Source: Rhodococcoides fascians A44A (lineage in GTDB: Bacteria > Actinomycetota > Actinomycetes > Mycobacteriales > Mycobacteriaceae). Taken from it: DNA of 64,000 nt. The DNA lies in NCBI RefSeq assembly GCF_000760735.1, contig NZ_JMEX01000008.1:228855-292854 (forward strand), in the 5' to 3' direction. Positions 55,269-62,912 of this stretch are shown piece after piece (the first letter of the stretch is position 1; each line of letters begins with the position of its first letter). A model generated the notes under the pieces. The model was not told where the DNA came from. It made no database searches and saw only the letters and a list, made by a program, of their open reading frames with translations. The translations under genes were made by a program, and so were the position numbers.

Positions 55269-56851
55269 CCGCCCGGCAAGCCCGACGTGTCGCCGTCAAG
55301 TACGGGGCATCGCTGATCGCATTGAACATCGCCGCTGCGGTGCAGGTGATCTTCGTCGTGGCGTTGCTCGCGAGATCCGAGACCGCGACGGTCGGCAGCA
55401 TTCTGACCGACCCCGCATTCAGCGCATTCCGATGGATCGTCCCGCTCGGCATCACGGTCGGAGCCCTCGCAGGCATCGTGCTGATCCTGCCCACCCTGCG
55501 GTGGTTCGCACACGAGGACATCCCGACGGTCGAGCAATCGAAACGTGCGACACGGATTCCGCTGCACCACACCGCGTCGCACCTCGCGCTGTGGCTGGCA
55601 TTCGGGTTCTCCATGGCAGCGTTGACGCACGACGCGGAACACGACGTGACGGTACTCATCGTCATCGGCACCGTGTTCGGTGCGGTCACCACCGCCGGAA
55701 CCGGATACCTGTTGACCGAGAGGTCACTGCGTCCCGTCACCGTGCTGGCGTCGACGGGCACCCCGGCGCGACGTGAGCTGAGCGTGCTCGCACGACTGAT
55801 CCTCACCTGGTTGGTATGCACGGCCATTCCGGTGGCAGCGATCACGCTGATCGTCATCGTGCACTCGACCGGAAAGCCCGTCGCAATCCCCGCCCCGATC
55901 GAACTGCCCATCCTCATCGTCTCCGCAATCGCACTCGGCACCGGACTCCGCGGAACCATCCTCGTCGCACGATCGGTGTCCGAGCCGGTGCGAGAAGTAA
56001 GCCAAGGGATGACGGAGATCGAGAAGGGACGGACCGACGTAGCCGTCCCGGTCTACGACTCCTCGGAGATCGGGAACCTGCAACGCGGGTTCAACAGCAT
56101 GTCGCGCGGACTCACCGAGCGTGAACGACTACGAGACCTCTTCGGCCGACACGTCGGCACCCAGGTCGCCTCGAGAGCACTCGAACAATCCGACTTCCCC
56201 CGCGGCGACGTCCAGTACGCCGCTGTCCTGTTCATCGATCTCGTCGGGTCGACGGCCTTCGCCGTCGACCATCCGCCCGAACGCGTCGCCGAAGTACTCA
56301 ACGAATTCCTCGCCATCGTCGTAGACACCGTCGACGACAACCTCGGCTTCATCAACAAATTCGAAGGCGACGCCGCACTCGCCGTCTTCGGCGCGCCCCA
56401 ACCCATCGACAATCCGGCTGCCGCCGCCTTGAAAGCTGCCCGACGCCTACGCCTCGCACTCGGATCCCTCGACACCCGCAACTCCGCCGAAAACCCAGCC
56501 GGTTCCGCTCCTGCCACTTCTGGTCACTCCGCCGGCTCCGCTCCTGCCACCCCTGGTCACTCCGCCGGCTCCGCTCCTATGGACTTCGGGATCGGCGTTG
56601 CTGCGGGTGATGTGTTCGCCGGGGACATCGGAGCACTGCAGCGATACGAGTACACCGTCATCGGAGAGCCGGTGAACTGCGCAGCGAGGTTGTCCGATCT
56701 CGCCAAACTCGCGCCGGGCAGGGTGCTGGTCAGCAGCCGACTCGTCGACGACGCAGGCGCGGACGAAGCGCGTCACTGGCAGTCCACCGGGCCGGTGGAG
56801 CTGCGCGGATATCAGACGCCGGTCGAGGTCTCGGCGGTCTCCGACGCTTAG
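55265..56851 (+). CDS. membrane adenylate/guanylate cyclase (class III) with HAMP
   Basis: A 528-residue protein: six predicted membrane helices (residues 15-225), a HAMP linker (SEPVREVSQGMTEIEKGRTDVAVPVYDSSEIGNLQRGFNSM) and a class III catalytic domain (VLFIDLVGSTAFAVDH with the metal Asp, INKFEGDAALAVFGAP with the second Asp, GIGVAAGDVFAGDIG, YTVIGEPVNCAARLSDLAK with the Asn/Arg transition-state region). It resembles mycobacterial Rv1318c-Rv1320c. Between the first and second halves of the catalytic domain are about 29 residues (PAGSAPATSGHSAGSAPAT...GSAPM) made of three dispersed-repeat units. GTG 55265 overlaps the HTH stop. Confidence 0.9.
   Translation: MTARQARRVAVKYGASLIALNIAAAVQVIFVVALLARSETATVGSILTDPAFSAFRWIVPLGITVGALAGIVLILPTLRWFAHEDIPTVEQSKRATRIPLHHTASHLALWLAFGFSMAALTHDAEHDVTVLIVIGTVFGAVTTAGTGYLLTERSLRPVTVLASTGTPARRELSVLARLILTWLVCTAIPVAAITLIVIVHSTGKPVAIPAPIELPILIVSAIALGTGLRGTILVARSVSEPVREVSQGMTEIEKGRTDVAVPVYDSSEIGNLQRGFNSMSRGLTERERLRDLFGRHVGTQVASRALEQSDFPRGDVQYAAVLFIDLVGSTAFAVDHPPERVAEVLNEFLAIVVDTVDDNLGFINKFEGDAALAVFGAPQPIDNPAAAALKAARRLRLALGSLDTRNSAENPAGSAPATSGHSAGSAPATPGHSAGSAPMDFGIGVAAGDVFAGDIGALQRYEYTVIGEPVNCAARLSDLAKLAPGRVLVSSRLVDDAGADEARHWQSTGPVELRGYQTPVEVSAVSDA
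56501..56581 (-). repeat. three in-frame dispersed-repeat units inside the cyclase gene
   Basis: Units with period 33 bases (56501-56521 partial, 56522-56554, 56555-56581 partial) contain GGTCACTCCGCCGGCTCCGC+TCCTGCC, the minus-orientation repeat. Period 33 rather than 32 keeps the cyclase frame. Confidence 0.92.
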
Positions 56852-56910
56852 CGGTCCCGGCGGCTCCGCGGCTCAGCGGTCCCGGCGGCTCCGCGGCTCA
56901 GCGGTCCCGG
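56851..56910. repeat. 25-bp tandem repeat between convergent cyclase and MFS genes
   Basis: GCGGTCCCGGCGGCTCCGCG+GCTCA occurs at 56851-56875 and 56876-56900, with a third partial copy to 56910. The cyclase stop TAG ends at 56851 and the MFS stop (TCA on plus) is the end of the second unit. The unit is self-complementary in part (CGCGGAGCCGCCG). Confidence 0.92.
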
Positions 56911-58184
56911 AAGCGTTGGAGGATTTCGCGCATCGTGTGCGGGTAGATCCCCTCGTCGGCGAGCTGCCTGCGGGTCTTGCGACGGGTCAGCACGACGCCG
57001 GTGATCGCGACGATCCACACCGGGTACTGGACGAGGAACGCGACCCGGAAGCCCTCGAACGTGTAGCCACCGAACGCGTCGAGGATCCATCCGATCGATG
57101 CGATGACCAGAAGCGACGCGGTGAATCCGCCGATGTTGACCATGCCCTGCGCGGTGCCGAGGTTGGCGCTCGGATTGAAGGTACGTGCGTAGTCGAATCC
57201 GATGACCGAACCGGGTCCGCCGACGGAGATCACGACCACCAGGACGACCAGCAGCCACAGCGGAGCAGGACCGGGAAGTGCCAGCACGACTGCCCACATC
57301 GCCGCATTGCTGATCATGATGGCGAGCACCATCCACGACCGTCGCATCGGATACCGCCCGGTGAGGATGCCGAGCCCGACGCCGGAGAACACTGCTGCCA
57401 CCACCGAGATCGACAGCAGCGCGCCGGCCGTCGACGACGACAACCCCTGCGCCGACGTCAGGTACGGGATACCCCACAACAACGCGAACACGGTGATCGA
57501 GAACTGCGTACCGGTGTGGGAGAAGAACCCGAGCCGCGTCCCGGGACGCTTCCACACCTGCGCGATGGTCGCGAACGTCTCACGCATCGACGTCGCCTTC
57601 TCGGTGATCTCGGTGCCGGGAGGTGAATCACGAACCAGGGCGAGCGTCAGGACCAAGGCGACGAGTCCCAGCGACGCAGCGCTGCCGAACGCGACCGTCC
57701 ACCCCGGACCGTTGAGCAGTACGAGGAACGGCACCGCGGACAGGATCTGTCCCATCTGGCCGAGCAGACCCGTCAGCTGGGACACGATGGGAACCTGCCT
57801 CGGCGGGAACCACTGCGGGACCAGACGCAACACCGAGATGAACGTCAGAGCATCCCCGACTCCGACGAACGCACGCGCCGTCACAGCCAGGGGAAGCGAA
57901 TCGGTGAATGCCAGTACCAGTTGCGCGACGGTCATCAGCAGCGCGCCGAGTGCGATCATCTTCCGAGACCCGACGCGATCCAGCACCACACCAGCGGGTA
58001 TCTGCATCGCCGCGTAGACGACGACCTGAAGAACGACGAACGACGACAGCAGTGACGGACTGATCACGAACCTGTCGGCGGCGTCGAGCCCTGCGACACC
58101 GAAGGCGGTGCGGTGCAGCACGGCGACGATGTATGCGAAGACACCGACACCCCAGACCACCCACACGCTTCTCACTGCCCACAT
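56898..58184 (-). CDS. MFS transporter
   Basis: A 428-residue major facilitator protein with 12 predicted helices. Typical are the loop 2-3 motif [20 protein letters not shown], the R in [22 protein letters not shown], and the second-half GRYPMRRSW loop. ATG 58184 ([14 protein letters not shown]) is chosen; the upstream frame lacks hydrophobic features. Substrate unknown. It is divergent from aroQ, leaving about 67 bases of shared promoter. Confidence 0.87.
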   Translation of the reverse strand: MWAVRSVWVVWGVGVFAYIVAVLHRTAFGVAGLDAADRFVISPSLLSSFVVLQVVVYAAMQIPAGVVLDRVGSRKMIALGALLMTVAQLVLAFTDSLPLAVTARAFVGVGDALTFISVLRLVPQWFPPRQVPIVSQLTGLLGQMGQILSAVPFLVLLNGPGWTVAFGSAASLGLVALVLTLALVRDSPPGTEITEKATSMRETFATIAQVWKRPGTRLGFFSHTGTQFSITVFALLWGIPYLTSAQGLSSSTAGALLSISVVAAVFSGVGLGILTGRYPMRRSWMVLAIMISNAAMWAVVLALPGPAPLWLLVVLVVVISVGGPGSVIGFDYARTFNPSANLGTAQGMVNIGGFTASLLVIASIGWILDAFGGYTFEGFRVAFLVQYPVWIVAITGVVLTRRKTRRQLADEGIYPHTMREILQRFRDR

Positions 58185-58251
58185 TCTGCCCGGTGCCCTG
58201 TGCAAGGATCGAATCCGACAGGACGCGACGAAGACGAAAGTGAGCAAGCCC

Positions 58252-58686
58252 ATGGCCGACCCCATCCTGGTGTTGAACGGACCGAACCTGAACATGCTCG
58301 GAACGCGTCAGCCAGAGGTGTACGGCCACGTGACGATTGCCGACGTCGTCGCACTGTGCGAGAAGACCGCCGCCGCGCACGGACGAACCGTCCGAGCCGA
58401 GCAGTCCAACCACGAGGGCCACCTGATCGACTGGATCCACGAAGCACGGGGGCGCGTGTCGGGAATCGTCATCAACCCCGGTGGCCTCACCCACACTTCC
58501 GTCGCCCTCCGCGACGCTCTGGTGATCCCGGAAGTACCGATCATCGAGGTCCACATCAGCAACGTTCACGCGCGAGAAGAGTTCCGTCACCACTCGTTCG
58601 TCTCCCCCATCGCATCCGGGGTCATCGCCGGACTCGGAATTGCGGGCTACGGATTCGCCATCGAACGGCTCGTCTCTCTCACCTAG
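58252..58686 (+). CDS. aroQ: type II 3-dehydroquinate dehydratase
   Basis: Third step of the shikimate pathway, dehydroquinate to dehydroshikimate. The 144-residue protein has [18 protein letters not shown] with the catalytic Arg and Tyr, [35 protein letters not shown] and [17 protein letters not shown] with the catalytic His. ATG 58252 or GTG 58240 four codons earlier. It is isolated from the other aro genes and convergent with none; the DsbA gene follows 57 bases later. Confidence 0.96.
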   Translation: MADPILVLNGPNLNMLGTRQPEVYGHVTIADVVALCEKTAAAHGRTVRAEQSNHEGHLIDWIHEARGRVSGIVINPGGLTHTSVALRDALVIPEVPIIEVHISNVHAREEFRHHSFVSPIASGVIAGLGIAGYGFAIERLVSLT

Positions 58687-58743
58687 TCCTCAGGTTCACC
58701 TGCATATGCTGGGTCGAGCATTTCGGCTGAACGAGGGATATCG

Positions 58744-59481
58744 GTGAGCAAAGACAGGGCGAGCAACAACAGCAAGAAGAAGGCACAGGCAGCTGCGGCG
58801 GCACTGCAGGGCAAGAAGGACAAACAGCGCCGCACCCTGATCCAGGTCGGCGTCGCCGTCGTTCTCGTGGCGCTGATCGCCGTCATCGGCTTCAACATCG
58901 CGTCGAAGAATTCCGACGACACCACCGCAACCCCGGCTGCCACGCCGTCGGTCGTCACCGAGGACGGTGCGATCCGCATCGGTGACCCGAATGCCTCCGT
59001 CGTCGTCACCGCCGTCGAGGATTTCCAGTGTCCAGCCTGCAAGCAGTTCGAGGCGATCTCCGGCGACACCCTCTCCGAGCTCGTGGCCGACAACACCATT
59101 GCCGTCGACTACAAGCCGATCGCAATCCTGGACCGAATGTCGTCGACGAACTACTCGACGCGCGCAGCCAATGCGGGCATGTGCGTCGCGCAGGCCGACA
59201 TCTCCAAGTGGCCTGCATGGCACAAGGCCATGTTCGAGCAGCAGCCCGCCGAGGGCGGCGCAGGCCTCAGCGACGACGACCTGAACGGAATCGCCCGGAC
59301 ACTTCAGGTCGACGTCGGCAGCTGCATCACCGACGGCACCTACACCGATTACGTCGCCAGCCGGACGCAGAACGTCATCGACTCCGGCGTCACCGGGACC
59401 CCGACCGTCTCGGTCAACGGCACCGTCGTCGACGTCCCGACGCCGGACAACCTGCGGGCCGCGATCACCGCGGCACAGTAG
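58744..59481 (+). CDS. membrane-anchored DsbA-like thiol oxidase
   Basis: A 245-residue protein with a Lys/Ala-rich cytoplasmic N-terminus (SNNSKKKAQAAAAALQGKKDKQRR), one membrane helix (VGVAVVLVALIAVIGFNIA) and an extracytoplasmic thioredoxin-fold domain (VVVTAVEDFQCPACKQFEAIS; active site CPAC; cis-Pro in GTPTVSVNG). It catalyses disulphide formation in exported proteins. Extra cysteines lie in AGMCVAQ and GSCITDG. GTG 58744. The VKOR gene that would reoxidise it starts 5 bases after its stop. Confidence 0.92.
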   Translation: MSKDRASNNSKKKAQAAAAALQGKKDKQRRTLIQVGVAVVLVALIAVIGFNIASKNSDDTTATPAATPSVVTEDGAIRIGDPNASVVVTAVEDFQCPACKQFEAISGDTLSELVADNTIAVDYKPIAILDRMSSTNYSTRAANAGMCVAQADISKWPAWHKAMFEQQPAEGGAGLSDDDLNGIARTLQVDVGSCITDGTYTDYVASRTQNVIDSGVTGTPTVSVNGTVVDVPTPDNLRAAITAAQ

Positions 59482-59485
59482 AGCA

Positions 59486-60055
59486 GTGCCCACCAGCAAG
59501 GTCACCGCCTGGGTCCTCACGGTCGGCGGCGTACTCGGACTCCTCGCGGCACTGACCCTGACGATCGAACGATTCAAACTGCTCGAGGATTCGTCCTACG
59601 TGCCGTCGTGCAGCTTGAATCCGGTGTTGTCGTGCGGTTCGGTGATGACCACCGATCAGGCCGCACTGTTCGGGTTTCCCAATCCCATCATCGGGATCGT
59701 CGCCTTCACGGTGGTACTCGTCACCGGAATCCTGACCCTCGCGAAGGTCGCACTACCGCACTGGTACTGGCTCGGACTGTCGCTGGGCACCCTGCTCGGC
59801 GAGGTGTTCATCCACTGGTTGATCGACCAGAGCCTCTACGAGATCGGCGCACTGTGCCCCTACTGCATGGTCGTCTGGGCAGTCACGATGCCGATATTCG
59901 TCGTCACGCTGTCCCAACTCGTCGACCGCGAGCGCGCAGGCACCGTCCCGAGGCTGCTGCTCGAATGGCGTTGGACGATCCTCGCGCTGTGGTACGCCGT
60001 GGTGATCGCCCTCGTCGGCATCAGGTTCTCGGACTACTGGTCGACGCTCGTCTAA
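59486..60055 (+). CDS. vitamin K epoxide reductase (VKOR) family protein
   Basis: A 189-residue membrane protein with four to five helices. The loop pair is in PSCSLNPVLSCGSVM and the active-site motif is CPYC in LCPYCMVVWAV, with the conserved Ser/Thr segment GFPNPIIGIVAF. It reoxidises the DsbA-type partner encoded just upstream and passes electrons to menaquinone, as established for mycobacterial VKOR. GTG 59486. Its stop overlaps that of the convergent RidA gene. Confidence 0.93.
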   Translation: MPTSKVTAWVLTVGGVLGLLAALTLTIERFKLLEDSSYVPSCSLNPVLSCGSVMTTDQAALFGFPNPIIGIVAFTVVLVTGILTLAKVALPHWYWLGLSLGTLLGEVFIHWLIDQSLYEIGALCPYCMVVWAVTMPIFVVTLSQLVDRERAGTVPRLLLEWRWTILALWYAVVIALVGIRFSDYWSTLV

Positions 60056-60447
60056 AGGGCCGCGACGGCGTCGATCTCGATCAGCAACTCCGGCATCGCA
60101 AGCCGAACGATTTCGACGACGGTCTGAGCGGGCCTGGTCGCGGGAAACAACTCACCGAGAACCGCGGTGTAGGTGTCGAGGTGTGCCATGTCGACGAAGT
60201 AAACGGTCAGCTTGACCACGTTCTCCAAGGCTCCACCGGCTGCATCGACGATCAGGCGAATGTTCTCGAACGCCAGACGAATCTGCGCCTCGACATCCCC
60301 GATTCCCGCGAACTGACCGTCCGCCGTGATCGCCGTCTGGCCCGACAGATACAGCGTCGTCGACGCGTTCTCCACCGCAACACACTGAGACAACAACTGA
60401 GCGCCGGGATCCCACACGCTCACGGGTGACACCACTCGCTTGTCCAT
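60052..60447 (-). CDS. RidA-family (YjgF/YER057c) protein
   Basis: A 131-residue RidA/YjgF-fold protein: LYLSGQTAITADGQFAGIGDVEAQIRLAFENIRLIVDAAGGALENVVKLTVYFVDM and RPAQTVVEIVRLAMPELLIEIDAVAAL. Canonical RidA (Archetypal) has an Arg in RPARxxV that deaminates enamines; here RPAQ replaces it, so it may not be a true imine deaminase. ATG 60447 follows GAGGAGAAACGA. It is divergent from the cell-wall hydrolase gene. Confidence 0.87.
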   Translation of the reverse strand: MDKRVVSPVSVWDPGAQLLSQCVAVENASTTLYLSGQTAITADGQFAGIGDVEAQIRLAFENIRLIVDAAGGALENVVKLTVYFVDMAHLDTYTAVLGELFPATRPAQTVVEIVRLAMPELLIEIDAVAAL

Positions 60448-60472
60448 TCGTTTCTCCTCTCGTCCGCACCGC

Positions 60473-60533
60473 CAACCTACGCACCGCCAACCTACGCACC
60501 GATGCCGCAATGGAAGATGCGACGCGTAGGTTG
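60473..60533. repeat. repeated and inverted CAACCTACGC elements
   Basis: CAACCTACGC at 60473-60482 and 60488-60497 (15-base period) and its inverse GCGTAGGTTG at 60524-60533 lie 26-86 bases upstream of the RidA ATG. They may be an operator or a leader hairpin. Confidence 0.7.
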
Positions 60534-60655
60534 CGTCCGCGCATTCCGAACCACGGAGCGCCGTCGCAGGGCATGATGATGTGAGCCACCTCACGCGGGG
60601 ATGAGTGGGCATGGAAGCATTTTGGGGAGAGACGCACAGCACCAGGAGTTGTTAC

Positions 60656-62089
60656 ATGGCAGGCGATCCGATCGCAGTCATCGTGGCCGTCATCGTGTCC
60701 GCAGCAGGGGCGGCAGCAGGGACCGACCTTCCCCCACCGATCCAGGACGGAGCTGCGGGCGTCGCCGAATCCGCGGAGAACGCCGCACCCGGTCTGCAAC
60801 AGCAACTCGACGACCTTCTCGGGGCCCTTCCCGACGATCAGCGCGACGACGCCTCCGCCATGCTCGACGATGCCGCGGCCGCGATCGAATCCGCGGCCGA
60901 CCCGATGCTTCCGGACGAGCCGGACACCGAAAAGACCGAGGAGACCGAACCGGCGGACGGGGGCGCCGCGACGGACGCACCGCCCACACCGCCTCTGGCG
61001 CAGGTGCCCGTCGCCTCGGTGACGAGCTCGCCCATCACATCGCTCGGAGCCCTGATACCGAGCGCGAGCGGCGCCCTGCAGTTCGGTACGTCGACGTATT
61101 CACTGGGCGATCTGGTGTCCCAGACTGCGTTCATGCCCGCCGCCGAGGCACTTCGGCGTGCGCTGTTCCCCGGGGTACCCGCCACGTTCACCGGAGTGTC
61201 CGCGTCGCCTATCGGTGCGATCACCGCGTTCGTTCCCTGGCTCATGAAGGCCGGGGCCATCTGCGACGGCGTGGGGGCACCCGTCATTGCCGCGCTGTAC
61301 GCCGCGGAGAACGGGTTCCGGCACGGTCCGACGGCCCCGGTGTCCTCGAGTGGGGCACGTGGCCCCGGGCAGTTCATGCCGGGAACGTGGGCGACCTACG
61401 GCAAGGACGCCGACGGTGACGGTGTGGCCGACATCAACGGAATCGCGGATTCGGTGATGGCGTCGGGAAACATGTTGTGCGACATCCACAGTCAGGTCTC
61501 GCAATGGAAGTCCGAGGGCAGGGTCAGTGGTGACACCCTCGACTTGACCATCGCCGGGTACAACGCGGGTGCGGGCGCAGTCCTTCGTTCCGGCGGAATG
61601 CCCTCCGGTACACCGGATTACGAGAACCAGACGAAGCCGTACGTCGCGAAGATCCGGGCGACGGAAATGCAGTTCTCCGCGATACTGAACCCGTTCTCCG
61701 CCCTGGACATCGCCGGTGCAGGCGCGAACGCCGTACGGTCCGCCATGAACTATCTCGGTCTGCCGTACGTGTGGGGCGGCGGCAACATCAACGGACCGTC
61801 GGGCGGCGGGTTCGACTGCTCCGGTCTGACGTCCTACGCCATCTTCAAGGCGTCCGGCGGCAAGGTGACCCTCCCGCGGACGTCGGAGACGCAGTGGAAC
61901 GTCGGCACGGAAATCCCGCTCGGGCTGGCTCAGCCCGGCGACCTGCTGTTCGGCAACTGGCAGGCGGGTGGTCCCGGGCACGTCGCAATTTACGTCGGCA
62001 ACGGGCAGATGGTGCACGCGCCCACCTTCGGCGACGTCGTCAAGATCGGGCCGGTGTTCGACGGAATGAAGGCGCGCCGGGTCCTGTGA
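60656..62089 (+). CDS. SLT-like and NlpC/P60 cell-wall hydrolase
   Basis: A 477-residue secreted or membrane-associated enzyme. N-terminal hydrophobic segment (DPIAVIVAVIVSAAGAAAG), an Ala/Glu-rich linker, a lytic transglycosylase-like domain (VIAALYAAENGFRHGPTAPVSSSGARGPGQFMPGTWATYG, catalytic Glu in AAENG) and a C-terminal NlpC/P60 domain (GGGFDCSGLTSYAIF, GDLLFGNW, GHVAIYVGNGQMVHAP) with the Cys-His-His triad. This bifunctional plan would cut glycan strands and the stem peptide. ATG 60656 follows AGGAG. Confidence 0.9.
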   Translation: MAGDPIAVIVAVIVSAAGAAAGTDLPPPIQDGAAGVAESAENAAPGLQQQLDDLLGALPDDQRDDASAMLDDAAAAIESAADPMLPDEPDTEKTEETEPADGGAATDAPPTPPLAQVPVASVTSSPITSLGALIPSASGALQFGTSTYSLGDLVSQTAFMPAAEALRRALFPGVPATFTGVSASPIGAITAFVPWLMKAGAICDGVGAPVIAALYAAENGFRHGPTAPVSSSGARGPGQFMPGTWATYGKDADGDGVADINGIADSVMASGNMLCDIHSQVSQWKSEGRVSGDTLDLTIAGYNAGAGAVLRSGGMPSGTPDYENQTKPYVAKIRATEMQFSAILNPFSALDIAGAGANAVRSAMNYLGLPYVWGGGNINGPSGGGFDCSGLTSYAIFKASGGKVTLPRTSETQWNVGTEIPLGLAQPGDLLFGNWQAGGPGHVAIYVGNGQMVHAPTFGDVVKIGPVFDGMKARRVL

Positions 62090-62117
62090 CACGCTCGGCC
62101 GGGTAGGTTCGTTCACC

Positions 62118-62912
62118 ATGACCGACGGAACCAGCGCAACGCAGCGGAGCCCCGAACCTGTCGGCTTCGACGACCCTCTTGCTCCGGCGCCGGCCGACGG
62201 CGAGGGCTTCGAGACCAACTGGACCGTCCGCACCGGAGACGTCGACCCGAACAACCGCCTGCGGTTCGACGGTATGGCCCGCTACCTGCAGGACATCGGG
62301 TCGGACAATCTCGATGCCACCTCGCTCGGCGTCACGGACCCGTTCTGGATCGTGCGGCGCACGGTCATCGACGTGCACACCCCGGTCGAGTTCCCGGACC
62401 GAGTGCACATGAGACGGTGGTGCTCGTCGATGTCGACGAGGTGGTCGAACATGCGCGTGAACATCACCACCGACAAGGGCGCGTCCATCGAGACCGAGGG
62501 ATTCTGGATCAACATCAGTGCCAGTACCGGTATGCCCACCCGGATCAGCGACGAGGCCTTGGCCCTGCTGGCACGCACCACCGACGAGCATCGGTTGCGG
62601 TGGAAGGCCTGGCTGACCGAGCCGGTGCCGTCACCCGCGCACACCGACGTGCAGTTTCCCTTGCGCGCCACCGACATCGACCCGTTCAACCACGTCAACA
62701 ACGCCGCGTACTGGCACGCCGTCGAGGAACTGTTGGTCGATCACGCCGATCTGTTGCACGCCCCGCACCGGGCCGTCATCGAGTATCTCTCCCCCATTCT
62801 GGCGGGCGACCACGTGACCATTCGTCACCGCTTCGAGGGCGGCGCGCTCACCGTGTGGTTCGTCGTCGACGATGCGGTGCGCTCCGTCGCGAAGGTCGCC
62901 CCGAGGGCCTGA
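62118..62912 (+). CDS. acyl-ACP thioesterase
   Basis: A 264-residue double hot-dog protein of the acyl-ACP thioesterase family. First hot-dog: TNWTVRTGDVDPNNRLRFDGMARYLQDIGSDNLDA, RRWCSSMSTRWSNMRVNITTDKGASIETEGFW; second: LRATDIDPFNHVNNAAYWHAVEELL. It releases fatty acids from ACP. It starts 28 bases after the hydrolase stop. Its last 88 bases overlap the convergent ligase gene. Confidence 0.9.
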   Translation: MTDGTSATQRSPEPVGFDDPLAPAPADGEGFETNWTVRTGDVDPNNRLRFDGMARYLQDIGSDNLDATSLGVTDPFWIVRRTVIDVHTPVEFPDRVHMRRWCSSMSTRWSNMRVNITTDKGASIETEGFWINISASTGMPTRISDEALALLARTTDEHRLRWKAWLTEPVPSPAHTDVQFPLRATDIDPFNHVNNAAYWHAVEELLVDHADLLHAPHRAVIEYLSPILAGDHVTIRHRFEGGALTVWFVVDDAVRSVAKVAPRA

